59,143 bases of DNA, from contig WRJS01000006.1 in assembly GCA_009778475.1 (NCBI GenBank), forward strand, positions 1 to 59,143. Direction: 5' to 3'. Positions 1-9,100 of the stretch are shown piece by piece. Positions within the stretch are counted from its first letter, which is position 1; each line of letters begins with the position of its first letter. The notes under the pieces are model-generated. The model saw only the letters and a program-made list of their open reading frames with translations. It was not told the origin of the DNA and ran no database searches. The stretch comes from Kiritimatiellota bacterium (lineage in GTDB: Bacteria > Verrucomicrobiota > Kiritimatiellia > RFP12 > UBA1067). The position numbers and the translations under genes are program-made.

Positions 1-91
1 CGTGCCGGGGCCGGTGGGGGGGGGGTGGGGCGGGGGGGGCCGCGCCCCGTGGGGGGGGGGGGGGGGGGGGGGGGGGCGGGCGGGGGAGCCG
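1..91. other. Poly-G low-complexity contig end
   Basis: The first ~90 bases are almost only G with a few C/T, including a run of more than 20 G at about 52-76. No gene, repeat unit or regulatory motif can be read here. It is probably an assembly or sequencing artefact (poly-G read tails) rather than genomic sequence. Positions 92-139 hold nothing recognisable. Confidence 0.7.
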
Positions 92-139
92 CATTTAAAA
101 CCGTAAAATGACTCCTTCTTTTCATGTGTTAGAACAGGT

Positions 140-1159
140 CTATGAGGCATCAGGAGGGGGCAACGCACAATATCCCCCGTTTTTCTTCGCGCCACGGTAT
201 TCGATCGCCGCCTTCTTTTTCAGTGCGCCAAGATGGCGCTGGACACTGCGGAGCGGGATGGACAAGGCTTCCGAGATTTCGTTGGCCCGGCATCCCGGAT
301 GCTTGCAGATATACGACAGCACGTCGTTTATTCCGCCATTTATTCCGCCACTTATTCCACCATGACGGCGAATGGGCAGCATCGCATGGACACGGAGCGC
401 CCGCAGGATTTCCCCCAACATGAAGTCGATGAACACGCCGCAGTCGGCATTTTGCGTGCTTTGGTTCAGGGCACTGTAATATGCCCGCTGGTTATCGAGC
501 ACCATGGCCTCGACAGGAAGGTGCTGGAAAACAGAATGGAATTTCCCGAGGATGAGCGATTGCCACAGGCGCCCCACACGGCCGTTGCCGTCGGAAAACG
601 GGTGGATGAACTCAAACTCGTAATGGAAGACACAACTGCGGATCAGCAGGTGATCCTCTGCAGCTTCAAGCCAGTGAAACAGGTTTTGCATCAGCGAAGG
701 CACACGCGAGGCCGGAGGTGCAATGTGGATGACGCTCGCGCCGTCCGTAACGCCCACGCCGCCACGGCGAAAGCCCCCCGCATCGCCTATCAGGGCGGTC
801 ATCATCACCTTGTGCGCCTTGAGAAGGGCCTGAACGGAAAACGGGTTCAATGACGGGTAGAGGTCATACGTTGCGATGGCATTCTTGGCCTCCTGTATCT
901 CGCGCAAAGAGGCGACAACCCGGCGGCCTTCGAGGATAGCCGTGACCTGGCGTTCCGAAAGCGTGTTGCCCTCGATGGCCAGCGAGGAGCGGATAGATTT
1001 GATCTTGTTGATTTTGCGTAAGCGCAACGCATCCCGCTGCTCCATGCGGATGGAGAAACGCTCGACAAGCGCGGCGATGTCCACCGCCATAGAGACCGCC
1101 CTCGCGGAAAGCGTGAAAGGAGGGATGTCATAACTGGGGTCTTGTTTTTTCTTCTTCAT
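140..1159 (-). CDS. Fic family protein with C-terminal winged helix
   Basis: Fic-domain protein, expected to transfer AMP or another nucleotide moiety to a target protein hydroxyl. The core motif HPFSDGNGRVGR lies near residue 187 and has the catalytic His and the GNGR anion-binding segment. An N-terminal SLAIEG near residue 60 fits the [S/T]xxxE[G/N] autoinhibitory helix, so the enzyme is probably self-inhibited. The last ~60 residues (HPGCRANEISEAL, then SIPLRSVQRHLGALKKK) look like a winged helix-turn-helix, typical of solitary Fic proteins that bind DNA. A TTG 27 bases upstream would overlap rhaT; ATG 1159 is preferred. About 339 residues, a normal length. It follows rhaT on the same strand after 16 bases. 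The target is unknown. Confidence 0.9.
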   Translation of the reverse strand: MKKKKQDPSYDIPPFTLSARAVSMAVDIAALVERFSIRMEQRDALRLRKINKIKSIRSSLAIEGNTLSERQVTAILEGRRVVASLREIQEAKNAIATYDLYPSLNPFSVQALLKAHKVMMTALIGDAGGFRRGGVGVTDGASVIHIAPPASRVPSLMQNLFHWLEAAEDHLLIRSCVFHYEFEFIHPFSDGNGRVGRLWQSLILGKFHSVFQHLPVEAMVLDNQRAYYSALNQSTQNADCGVFIDFMLGEILRALRVHAMLPIRRHGGISGGINGGINDVLSYICKHPGCRANEISEALSIPLRSVQRHLGALKKKAAIEYRGAKKNGGYCALPPPDAS

Positions 1160-1175
1160 TGCCCGCCTCTGTTTC

Positions 1176-2213
1176 CTAATTTTCAAACGCTTTCCCCAGC
1201 CCGAGGATGCAGACCGCGGCCACCAGCACGGCGATACCGGCGCATATCCAGCGGACGGCGGGCTTGCCCGCGTTGCGCCACTCGCCCGTCAGGAAGCCGT
1301 TGAGGTTGCCGACGATAATCGCGAACGCCATGAACACCGTGTAGCCGATGGCCACGCCCAGGCCGCCCAGGCCGCCGAGCTTGCTCGCCCCAAGGCCGAA
1401 CAGCCCGACCGCCGCGTCGTGCAGGGCCGCCATGACGAGCGCAATCCCCACCGCCGCGCCAGCCCCCGGCGACTGGAACCGCCCCCACGTCTTGTTCTTG
1501 CACAGCTTCACCGCGCAGTATGCGCACGACGAGAAGAACCCGCCGAACAAGATCAGGAACGTCGCGGGCAGCGAGTTGCGCCAGTCCGTGACGGCGGCCT
1601 CCCCGGCCGCCTCGGAGATTTTGCCCGCGAAGGTGAACGCGATGGCGTAGCACGCGCACAGCACGCCCGACGCCAGCGCCAGCAGCAGGCCCGGCAGGCC
1701 GTTCTTTTTCGGCCCGGCGCTCCCGCCGGCCTCATGCGCGGCCTTGAGTATCCCCGCACGGCCGCACAGCACCACCCCCACGAGACAGACCGCCACGCCG
1801 CCCAGCGTCACGAGGCCGGGCTTCGTGCCGAACTTCTCGGGCGTGGCAATCAGCATCGGGCCGATCGAGCCGACGATAATCTGCCCGCCGTAATTGATGG
1901 CGTAGGCCAGCGACAAGCCGATGTAGGCGAAGCTCAGCCCCAGCGTCATCGAGCCAAGCCCCCACAGCACGCCGAACGCGAGCGGCAGCAGCAGCCCGGC
2001 CACCCCGGCCTTCGCGTAAATCCCGAACAGCCCCGGGACCAGCGCCGGGCCCGCCGCCAGCGGCAGCAACAGCGTCGCGAAAAAGAAGAACGGTCCCCAG
2101 AGGTTTTCCCACGGGACATCCTTCCGGACGAACTTGCTCGGCAGCCCGAACGAGCCGCCGCACATCGCCCCGAACAACAGAATCGCAAAACCGACAACAA
2201 CCTCGAACTCCAT
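1176..2213 (-). CDS. rhaT: RhaT-type L-rhamnose/proton symporter family
   Basis: Inner-membrane transporter of 345 residues with about ten hydrophobic segments, the usual size for RhaT of the drug/metabolite transporter superfamily. The N-terminus (GAMCGGSFGLPSKFVRKD), the YGGQIIVGSIGP segment and the WRNSLPATFLILFGG segment resemble RhaT. RhaT takes up L-rhamnose with protons. No rhamnose catabolic genes are adjacent, so the true substrate could be another deoxysugar released by the large secreted glycan enzymes of this window. The start at 2213 gives a membrane segment immediately after MEFEVV. A 184-bp repeat-filled gap separates it from hydF, so it probably has its own promoter; fic downstream may be cotranscribed. 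Confidence 0.8.
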   Translation of the reverse strand: MEFEVVVGFAILLFGAMCGGSFGLPSKFVRKDVPWENLWGPFFFFATLLLPLAAGPALVPGLFGIYAKAGVAGLLLPLAFGVLWGLGSMTLGLSFAYIGLSLAYAINYGGQIIVGSIGPMLIATPEKFGTKPGLVTLGGVAVCLVGVVLCGRAGILKAAHEAGGSAGPKKNGLPGLLLALASGVLCACYAIAFTFAGKISEAAGEAAVTDWRNSLPATFLILFGGFFSSCAYCAVKLCKNKTWGRFQSPGAGAAVGIALVMAALHDAAVGLFGLGASKLGGLGGLGVAIGYTVFMAFAIIVGNLNGFLTGEWRNAGKPAVRWICAGIAVLVAAVCILGLGKAFEN

Positions 2214-2221
2214 AATCTATC

Positions 2222-2397
2222 CTCTTTTTTTCTCACACGAAGACACAAAGGGCACAAAGATTTTTTTTGAATTTCTCTGTGAACCTCTGTGGCCTCTCTG
2301 TGTAACATTTATTCTTCCGTTTTTTCTCGCGCAGAGGCGCGAAGTTTTTCAGTACAGCATCTCTGCGTCTTTGCGTCCCTGCGCGAAAATAATCCTG
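2222..2397. repeat. Composite intergenic hairpin-repeat block
   Basis: AT-rich block made of modules that recur elsewhere in the window. It holds CTCACACGAAGACACAAAGG, a CTCTGTGAACCTCTGTGGCC-type unit, a CTCGCGCAGAGGCGC arm with its diverged partner, and the linker AATCCTGTCAAAAA. The same modules occur at 14628-14940, 21352-21680 and 43428-43520. No coding potential. Confidence 0.7.
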
Positions 2398-3621
2398 TCA
2401 AAAACAATTGTCCTTTTTTTGCCGCACCGCGCTCAGGCAGCGCGGCAGGATGCCTTGAAGGTGCGCGAGCAGGATGCCGTAGTTGGTGACCGGCACGCCC
2501 GCGGCCTGCGCCTGTGCGATGCGCCAGCGCATCTCGCGGCGGTTGAGCATGCACGCGCCGCAATGCACGATGAGCGCGTATTGCGAGAGGTCCGGCGGGT
2601 AGCGGATGCCGCTGGCGTGGTCGAACAAGAGCGCCTTGCCTGTCTTCTGCTGGAGCGCGCGGGGAATCTTGACCGTGCCGATGTCGTCCGCCTGGCGGTG
2701 GTGCGTGCAGCCCTCCGCCACAAGGATGCGGTCGCCGTCCCGCAAGGCCGCGACCGCGTTCGCGCCGTCCGTCAGTGCGTCCAGATCGCCCTTGTACCGC
2801 GCGAAGAGGATGGAGAAGGAGGTCAGCGGCACGTCGGGCGGCGTGGCGGCGGCGGCCTCCGCGAAGGCCTGCGAGTCGGTGATGACCATGCGCGGGGGGG
2901 CGGTGAGTTTGGCGAGCGCTTGGCGCAGCTCGCCGGGCTGGGTCACGACGGCGATGGCGTGGGCGTCGAGGATGTCGCGGGCGACCTGCTGCTGCGGCAG
3001 GATGAGGCGGCCCTTGGGCGCGGCGGCGTCGATGGGCGTGACCAGCACGACGATGTCGCGCGGGGCGAGCAGGTCGGCGACGAGCCTCGCGCCGCCGCCG
3101 TCGGGGATGATGTGCGCGAGCGCGATCTTGAGCGCCTCGATGCCCTCGCCCGTCACACACGAAACCGCATGGAGTGCGGAGTGTGGAGTGCGGAGTGCGG
3201 AGTGCGGCGCATGGAGAGTTGTGGGAGGGGGGGCGAGGTCACTCTTGTTGAACACGGTGAGCGCCGGGATGCGCTTCGCGCGAAGCATGTCCAGCATTTC
3301 CGTTTCGCACGCCTCGATGCCTGTTGCCGCGTCAACAACCAGCAGGGCGATGTCCGTCTGGTTCAGCACGTCGTGGGTACGCTGGACGCGCAGGCTGCCG
3401 AGGTCGCCCTCGTCGTCGAGGCCGGGCGTGTCGATGAACAGCACGGGGCCCAGCGGCAGCAGCTCCATGGCCTTGCGCACGGGGTCGGTGGTGGTGCCTT
3501 TGACGGCAGAGACGATGGAGACGGCCTGCCCCGTAAGCGCGTTGACGAGGCTGGACTTGCCGACATTGCGCCGACCGAACACCGCGATATGCACCCGTTC
3601 ACCTTGCGGTGTGGTGTTCAT
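2398..3621 (-). CDS. hydF: [FeFe]-hydrogenase H-cluster maturation GTPase HydF
   Basis: HydF is the scaffold GTPase on which the 2Fe subcluster of [FeFe]-hydrogenase is assembled with HydE and HydG before transfer to HydA. The G domain is clear: Walker A GRRNVGKSSL, the G2 threonines in GTTTDP, G3 DTPGLDD and G4 NKSD. The C-terminal iron-sulfur ligands are present as EGCTHH and VHCGAC. Start: ATG 3621 (MNTTPQGERVHIAVFG); in-frame sequence further upstream lacks conservation. Between NKSD and the SCVTGEG segment lies a ~17-residue proline/serine/histidine insertion encoded by an intergenic-type tandem repeat (3171-3226). HydE, HydG and the hydrogenase are not in the window. The gene implies anaerobic hydrogen metabolism. 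Confidence 0.93.
   Translation of the reverse strand: MNTTPQGERVHIAVFGRRNVGKSSLVNALTGQAVSIVSAVKGTTTDPVRKAMELLPLGPVLFIDTPGLDDEGDLGSLRVQRTHDVLNQTDIALLVVDAATGIEACETEMLDMLRAKRIPALTVFNKSDLAPPPTTLHAPHSALRTPHSALHAVSCVTGEGIEALKIALAHIIPDGGGARLVADLLAPRDIVVLVTPIDAAAPKGRLILPQQQVARDILDAHAIAVVTQPGELRQALAKLTAPPRMVITDSQAFAEAAAATPPDVPLTSFSILFARYKGDLDALTDGANAVAALRDGDRILVAEGCTHHRQADDIGTVKIPRALQQKTGKALLFDHASGIRYPPDLSQYALIVHCGACMLNRREMRWRIAQAQAAGVPVTNYGILLAHLQGILPRCLSAVRQKKDNCF
3171..3226. repeat. GGAGTGYGGAGTG tandem repeat inside hydF
   Basis: Short tandem units of the type GGAGTGCGGAGTGTGGAGT lie in frame inside hydF and encode the HAPHSALRTPHSAL-type insertion in the G domain. The same unit forms the non-coding array between manA and tRNA-Leu (5940-6056). 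This is therefore a mobile or expanding repeat that has entered a conserved gene without breaking its frame. Confidence 0.8.
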
Positions 3622-3755
3622 TGAATCTGTCCCGTTTGAGCGTCCGCATTTCAAAACCTTAAAACCCTCGCATTTCGACATAATACAATATCTGCGGCAC
3701 ACCATCAAGCACAAAAAAGATAACCCGGCGGGGGGGATGAGGGGACAGCAGGGGG

Positions 3756-4580
3756 CTAGTTTTCCTTATGCACGTCAACGCGCGTCGCGCCGCGCGAGTA
3801 GGGTGGGGGGCTGACGACGGCTTGGCCGTCGTCGGGGGGCGGGGCGCTGCGCTGCGGGTTGAAGAACGGGAAGCCCGCGAACGGGTTGCGGCGCGGCCCT
3901 TGCTCCTCCGCCAGCACCATCCGGTATTCGCGCTCGGCGGTCTGGTAGATCATGAGCGCGATGAACAGGCGGATGAACATGAACTCTTGGTGCGATTTCG
4001 TGATCATCGAGTACACGGCGTGCAGTGCCATGAGGATGGCGACGAAGCGGCCGATGCGCGAGGCGATCCATGTGGCTCTCAGGCGCGTGGTGAAGAACTG
4101 CTGGAGCGTCGCGCGCAGGATGCGCCCGCCGTCCATCGGGAACGCGGGGAGCATGTTGAAGCAGAACAGGATAAGGTTCAGCCCAGCCGTATAGGCGAGA
4201 ATGTCTTGCGCAAAGGCCGGTTTTGGCGGAAGCTCAAAGAGCAGCAGCGCAAACGCAATGGCAAAAAGCATGATGCTGACGAACGGGCCGGCGAACGCCA
4301 TGAGGATTTCCTGCCACGCCTTCTTGGGCATGGAGTCCATGGTCGCGCAGCCGCCGAGCATCATCAGGCGGATGTCGCGCACCTTGCAGCCGAACGCCAT
4401 GGCGACGAGGCTGTGCCCCAGTTCGTGGAGCAGGATGGACAGGAGCAGGATGAACCCTGCGGTCAGCCCGAGCGTCAGGCTCCCGTAACCGGTGGCGACC
4501 ATGAAGATGAGGATGAGCAGCGAGAGGTCAACCGTGACGGGGATTCCGAAGGCGTGGAAGAGGGTGTAGGAGGTTTTCAT
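3756..4580 (-). CDS. M50 (site-2-protease-like) membrane metalloprotease
   Basis: Intramembrane zinc metalloprotease of the M50B/SpoIVFB-like type, 274 residues. The zinc motif HELGH lies in the second hydrophobic segment near residue 52. The second active-site motif NMLPAFPMDGGR, with its zinc-binding Asp, follows near residue 140. Five to six hydrophobic segments are visible; the last ~50 residues are polar and proline-rich, with no PDZ or CBS domain. Such enzymes cleave membrane-bound regulators or signal remnants; the substrate here is unknown. It lies between hydF and manA on the same strand with repeat-rich DNA upstream, so a private promoter is likely. Confidence 0.88.
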   Translation of the reverse strand: MKTSYTLFHAFGIPVTVDLSLLILIFMVATGYGSLTLGLTAGFILLLSILLHELGHSLVAMAFGCKVRDIRLMMLGGCATMDSMPKKAWQEILMAFAGPFVSIMLFAIAFALLLFELPPKPAFAQDILAYTAGLNLILFCFNMLPAFPMDGGRILRATLQQFFTTRLRATWIASRIGRFVAILMALHAVYSMITKSHQEFMFIRLFIALMIYQTAEREYRMVLAEEQGPRRNPFAGFPFFNPQRSAPPPDDGQAVVSPPPYSRGATRVDVHKEN

Positions 4581-4614
4581 AAGAAGGGTGAGAAGGGTGT
4601 GAGGTTAGAAGGAA

Positions 4615-4694
4615 GGGCGGTGGGAATATCCAATATCCAATACGGAATATCCAATATTCAACACGGAATATTCAATATCCAAGTTAAATGCGCT
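4615..4694. repeat. 80-bp direct repeat, copy 1 (AATATCCAATA family)
   Basis: Starts GGGCGGTGGGAATAT, continues with AATATCCAATATTCAA-like units and ends AAGTTAAATGCGCT. A second copy of the same length lies at 4768-4847 with only a few base differences. The 385-bp gap 4581-4965 consists mainly of these two copies and a palindrome between them. Open frames across it (repeated YSVLDIEYS) are repeat translations, not genes. Confidence 0.85.
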
Positions 4695-4738
4695 ATGGGG
4701 GGTGGCGCTGTTGTTTCGCAGAGGGGCGGGGGGCGAAC

Positions 4739-4764
4739 GTAGAGACGGATGATTATCCGTCTCC
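4739..4764. repeat. REP-like palindrome, copy 1
   Basis: A 26-base element whose core is a perfect hairpin with nine-base arms GAGACGGAT / ATCCGTCTC around the loop GATT. It recurs twice as an inverted pair at 39773-39841, and the flanking GCAGG is also shared. It resembles bacterial REP elements. No REP-associated transposase is present in the window. Confidence 0.8.
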
Positions 4765-4767
4765 GCA

Positions 4768-4847
4768 GGGCGGTGGGAATATTCAATATCCAATACAGAA
4801 TATCCAATATTCAACACGGAATATTCAATATCCAAGTTAAATGCGCT
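4768..4847. repeat. 80-bp direct repeat, copy 2
   Basis: Second copy of the 4615-4694 repeat, same length, same borders (GGGCGGTGGGAAT at the start, ATGCGCT at the end). Positions 4848-4965 hold a non-repetitive stretch and another AATCCTGTCAA linker before the manA stop codon. Confidence 0.85.
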
Positions 4848-4965
4848 TCGGGGCAATGCCCATGTGAAAATACGCGATGAGGTGGCGGGTGTCTTAGGGG
4901 CGGGGTGGGAACCGCCCGTTTGACATGACGCAATCCTGTCAACAAATAAGGTCATGGTTTTTCCT

Positions 4966-5940
4966 TCAGAGTGTGGTGACAAGGATGCTCGCGTCGCCCG
5001 TGAGGGTGTAGCGCGGGGCGGCGGCGGGGATGAGGCAACTTGCGCCTGTCGGGAGGGTGCGGGGTTCGCCGCCGGTCTCGATGGTGGCGGCGCCGGACTC
5101 GATGAACAGCGCGTGGAAGGTCGTGCCGTCGAGGGGGACGGTCAGCGTGCCGTTGAGCGTGAGTTTGCGGACGGTGAAGTGGGCGCATGCGGCAAGTTCG
5201 GCGTAAGCGCCGTGCGCAGGGCTGGAGGCGGTTGTGAGGCGCGGCGGCGGGAGCGCCCAGTCGATGACGTTGAAACTCTCCTCGATGTGCAGGGGGCGCG
5301 GCTGGCCGTCCGCGCCGGTGCGGTCCCAGTCGTAGAGGCGGTAGGTGGTGTTGGAGTTCTGCTGGACTTCGTAGATCAGGCAGCCCGCGCCGATGGCGTG
5401 GACGAGCCCGCCGGGGATGAACAGCGCCTGCCCTGCCGTGACGGGCATCTCGGCGAGGCATTGTTCCGCAGTGCCGTCGGCGAGCGCGGCGCGGAGGGTT
5501 TCGGGCGTGACGCCTTCGCGCAGGCCGGCGTAGAGGGCCGCGCGTTCGGTGTGCGCCAACACATACCACATCTCGGTTTTCGGCTCGCCGCCGGTCAGTG
5601 CGGCGGTGGTGTCGGAGGGGTGGACCTGGACGCTGAGTTTTTCGCGCGCGTCGATGAGTTTGAAGAGGAGGGGGAAGCGGGTTGGGCAGGGGGCGCGTGT
5701 GCCGGTGAGGGCGGCGCCGTATTCGGCGGCCAGGGAGGAGAGGGTGCGCCCGGCGAAGGAGGGGGGGACATCGGCTCGCGGGGACGCTCGCCCTCCAGGA
5801 GAGACGGGGGTGTCGCCGTCGGGGTGCGCGGCGATCTCCCACGACTCCGCGCAGCGCCCGGGCGCGCCCTCGCGCGAGTAGGCGGCGGGGATGCGGCTGC
5901 CGCCCCAGATGTAGTCTTTGTAGATGGGGGTGAAGAAGAG
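4966..5940 (-). CDS. manA: Mannose-6-phosphate isomerase, class I
   Basis: Interconverts fructose 6-phosphate and mannose 6-phosphate, feeding GDP-mannose synthesis or mannose catabolism. The class I signature is clear: FTPIYKDYIWGG at the N-terminus, KLSVQVHPSD with zinc ligands, EMWYVLAH, FIPGGLVHAIG and EVQQNSNTTYRLYDWDR. Two oddities stand out. A ~15-residue insertion (SPGGRASPRADVPPS) after AHPDGDTP is encoded by a mobile repeat at 5772-5797. No ATG, GTG or TTG precedes the first conserved residue: upstream is a tandem repeat and then the tRNA gene. The true start may be a GTG inside that repeat array, or the gene may have lost its start; the coordinate given is the first residue resembling the family. 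Confidence 0.85.
   Translation of the reverse strand, partial: LFFTPIYKDYIWGGSRIPAAYSREGAPGRCAESWEIAAHPDGDTPVSPGGRASPRADVPPSFAGRTLSSLAAEYGAALTGTRAPCPTRFPLLFKLIDAREKLSVQVHPSDTTAALTGGEPKTEMWYVLAHTERAALYAGLREGVTPETLRAALADGTAEQCLAEMPVTAGQALFIPGGLVHAIGAGCLIYEVQQNSNTTYRLYDWDRTGADGQPRPLHIEESFNVIDWALPPPRLTTASSPAHGAYAELAACAHFTVRKLTLNGTLTVPLDGTTFHALFIESGAATIETGGEPRTLPTGASCLIPAAAPRYTLTGDASILVTTL
5772..5797. repeat. 26-bp repeat inside manA
   Basis: The 26 bases beginning CGGCTCGCGGGGACGCTCGC are identical to 39720-39745, an intergenic site. Read on the minus strand they give GERPREP-like peptides in one frame and the GGRASPRAD insertion in manA. The repeat lies in frame in a conserved enzyme. Confidence 0.85.
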
Positions 5941-6056
5941 AGTGGAGAGTGGAGTGTGGAGTGTGGAGTTATCACTCCACGCTCCGCACTTCGACTCCGC
6001 ACTCCGCACTTCACTCTTCACACTCCACACTCCACTCTTCACACTCCACTCTTCTT
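5940..6056. repeat. GGAGTGTGGAGT / ACTCCACACTCC array between manA and tRNA
   Basis: Units of GGAGTGTGGAGT on the left are followed by units of the complementary type (ACTCCACACTCC, ACTTCGACTCCGCACT) on the right, forming a long imperfect inverted repeat. The same unit occurs in frame inside hydF. The array abuts the first conserved codon of manA and ends just after the tRNA 3' end, so it occupies the expected manA leader. Confidence 0.8.
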
Positions 6057-6059
6057 TTC

Positions 6060-6144
6060 TGGTGGGCGCGGAGGGGGTCGAACCCTCACGCCTTGCGGCA
6101 CAGGAACCTAAATCCTGCGTGTATGCCAATTTCACCACGCGCCC
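6060..6144 (-). tRNA. tRNA-Leu (anticodon UAG)
   Basis: Cloverleaf on the minus strand: 7-bp acceptor stem starting GGGCGCG, anticodon arm CAGGA-TTTAGGT-TCCTG giving anticodon UAG, a long variable arm (TGCCGCAAGGCG) as in class II tRNAs, TPsiC arm with GGTTCGACCC, and an encoded CCA (6060-6062). It lies 10 bases beyond the gspD stop, so it may be transcribed with the end of that operon or separately. Confidence 0.95.
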
Positions 6145-6154
6145 AAAAACGTTT

Positions 6155-9100
6155 CTACTCGAGCGATTTGAGTAATGCGTCGAGCCCGCTTTCGCCGTCC
6201 TCGGGGTAGGCGACTTTGACGCCCTCGCCGCCGACGCGGACGGTGGGGGCGGTGGGGGCGGGCGGCGTGAGGTCTGAGGGGCGCGCGTTCTTCTGTTTTT
6301 TGGCGGCGGCCTCGGCTTCTTTCTTCGCGCGCTCCATCATGTCCTTGGAGCGTTTCTCGATGCCCTTCTCGAGTTCGCGCTCGATCTTGTACTCCTGGTC
6401 GGCGTCTTCCCATGCGCGCGCCTGGCGGTCGAGGCGGATCTTTGCGGACACGGGGTCGGCGAGGGGGCTGATCGACCAGCCGCCGTCGTCCCACGGGCGT
6501 GGGTCGGAGAGGACGGACTTGCGGTGGAGGGCGCTGGCGCTGGCGGCGGCGCCGTCCACGAACACTTGGGGCGTGACGAACACGAGCAGTTCGGAGCGGG
6601 CCTCCGTGTCGCGCACGCTGCCGAAGAGCCAGCGGCCGATCCACGGGATGTCTTTGAGGATGGGGATGCCGCCTTCGGATTTGGTGGACTCGCTCTGGAC
6701 GAGGCCGCCGAGGACGACGGTCTGCATGTTCTCGAGGGAGACATCGGCCTGGAGCTTGTGGGTGTTGATGGTGGGGTATTTCTGCCCGCCGACGTCTTGG
6801 TCGGCGCCGATGGTCTCGAACTTCTCGTCGATGGTGAGGATGACGGTCCCGTTGGGGTTGATGCGCGGGGTGATTTTGACGGAGAGGCCGATGTCGCGCT
6901 GCTCGTAGTCGGGGACCTCGTTGCCGTAGTTGTAGGAGCCGGAGTAGCGCACGCCTTTGTAGAGGTAGCGCATTTCGGTGACCTCGATGCTGGCCTCCTT
7001 GTTGTCCACGGTGAGCAGGGCGGGGGAGGCGAGCACCTTGGCGCGGCTGTCGGTCGCGGCGGCCTGGATGAGCGCGCTGATGTTGAGTTTGTCGGAGCGG
7101 AGGAAATAGTTGATGCCTTGGCTCAGGACATGGCTGGCGATGGCCGCCACCTCGTTCGTGCCGCTGGCGCTGCCGCTGGGGCTGGCGATGCCCGTGAGGT
7201 TCCCGAGGAGGGACGTGCCAGACCCGCCGCCGCCGGCCATCAGGTCTTTGCCGTTGCGCATGGTGTAGTTGTTGGCCTCCTTGCCGAGCACCCAGTCGAT
7301 GCCGGTGTTGAGGCCGCTGCCGAGTTTGACCTGCACGATGACGACCTCGATCTCGACCTGCGCGAGTTGGATGTCCATGCTGGAGATGATTTTCTTGAGG
7401 GCGAGCAGGTCGCTCTTGCTGGCCATCATGATGATGGCGTTGGTGCGCTTGTCGGAGAGGATCTTGATGTTGTCCTTGCTGAGTTGGCCGATCTTGCTTT
7501 CGCCGGCCGGGGCGTTGGCGTTGGCGGCGGCGTTGGCGGACATGCGGGCGGCGATGGTTTCGGCGAGGGTGCCGCGGCCGCCGCCGGTGGCGCCGCCGGG
7601 CGCGGCGTCGGGCGCGCTGGTGCCGGGGCCGCCGCCGGGCTGGCGGGTGGTGCCGGGGGCGGCGGGGTTGGCCCCGCCGCCCGGCCGCGTGGCGGTGGAG
7701 GCGGTGGTGTTGCCGATGAGGTCGTTGAGTTTGGTGGCGACCTCGTCCGCGTCGGCGTATTCGAGGCGCTGGACCTCGACGCCGATGTCCGGCGCGGTCT
7801 CGATGTCGAGCGTCTCGATGATGTTGTTGAAGAATTTCATGTTGTCTTCGCGGGTGGTGATGATGAGTTTGTTGGTGCGCTCGTCGGCCATGATGTGCAC
7901 CTTGCCGCGGATCATGCCGCGGTCGGCTTCGCTGGGCGCGTTGAGCGACTCGTTCGGCGTGACGGGGGCGGGGGTGATGGGCGGGCGGACGAGGCCGGGT
8001 GGCACGTTGCGCTGCGGCGTGGGGGCGGCGGTCGGGTTGACGCGCTCGACGCCGGGGCGGCCCGACTGGGAGAGGCGGAGCTCCTCCTTCGGCTGGTTCT
8101 GCTTCTGCGACTCCGCGACGAACTCGTCGAGGCGTTTCTTGATGTCCTCCGCCTTGGCATAGTTGATCATGCGCACGAACACCTCTTCCTCCACGGGGAC
8201 GGGCTTGTCGATGATGTCGATGATCTCCATCATGCGGTTGATGTTCTCCTGCGTGTCGGTCACGAGGATGGTGTTTGCGCGCTCAAGGACCTGGAACAGG
8301 CCGTCGGGCTTCTTGAAGCCCTCCAGCGCCTTCTGCGCCTCCGAGGCGGGGATGTGCTGGGGGGTGATCATCTGGCTGATGGTCTTGCCCGTCTCCGGGT
8401 GCAGCTTGAGGATGGCCTTGCCGTCGGCGTCCAGCAGGGGGTCGCCGGTCTCGGGGTCTAACTTGACGGGGCGCGTGGGGATGACGGGGCTACCTGTGCT
8501 GCGGACGGATTTGCGCGCGTGGACCTTGACGAACTTCTCCTCGACCGGCTCGAGCGTGATGCCGTTCATGGAGAGGATCATCTCGATGGCATAGACCATC
8601 TCTTCTTTCGTCAACTCCACGTCGTCGAGGCTTTTGAGGGTGATGGTGGGCTTGGGGACGTCTTGGTCAACGATGGGCATGCGCTTGGTGAGGGAGGAGT
8701 AGGTGGCCAGGACGATCTCCAGCGGGGCCTCGGAGAATTTGAGGGCGTTGGTCTTGGAGGATGCCTTGGTGGAGGCGGTCGTGTCGTCGTCCGCGCCGAT
8801 GCCCGTCCTGCGCGGGGGCACCGTCAGCCCTGGGCGTATGGCGGTGGAGCCGGGGCGCACGGCGGTGGAGCCGGGGCCGGTGGTGGTGGCGCCGGGGCGC
8901 ACGTTGGTCGCGCCGGGGCGCACCACGGGCGCATCCAGCGCGTCGCCGTCCTCCTCATCTTCCTCATCGGCGGCGTTGGCATCGGCGGCGGCGTTGACGG
9001 CGGGGTTGACGGCGGCGCCCGGGAGGATGCGCGGGCGCGCCCCGCCCGGGACCGGCACGATGGGCGCGCGGGGCGCGGGCGCGTCATCGCCGGGCAGGGG

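Noticed and set aside
4605..4982. 125-codon minus-strand ORF with YSVLDIEYS repeats
   Set aside because: It is the translation of the two 80-bp direct repeats and the REP-like hairpin; no start signal or domain.
5940..6056. Possible CRISPR array
   Set aside because: Units are short, contiguous and without unique spacers; also seen in frame in hydF. No cas genes.
5941..6138. In-frame N-terminal extension of manA to an ATG at 6138
   Set aside because: The extension is translated tRNA-Leu and tandem repeat sequence; the ATG lies inside the tRNA gene.
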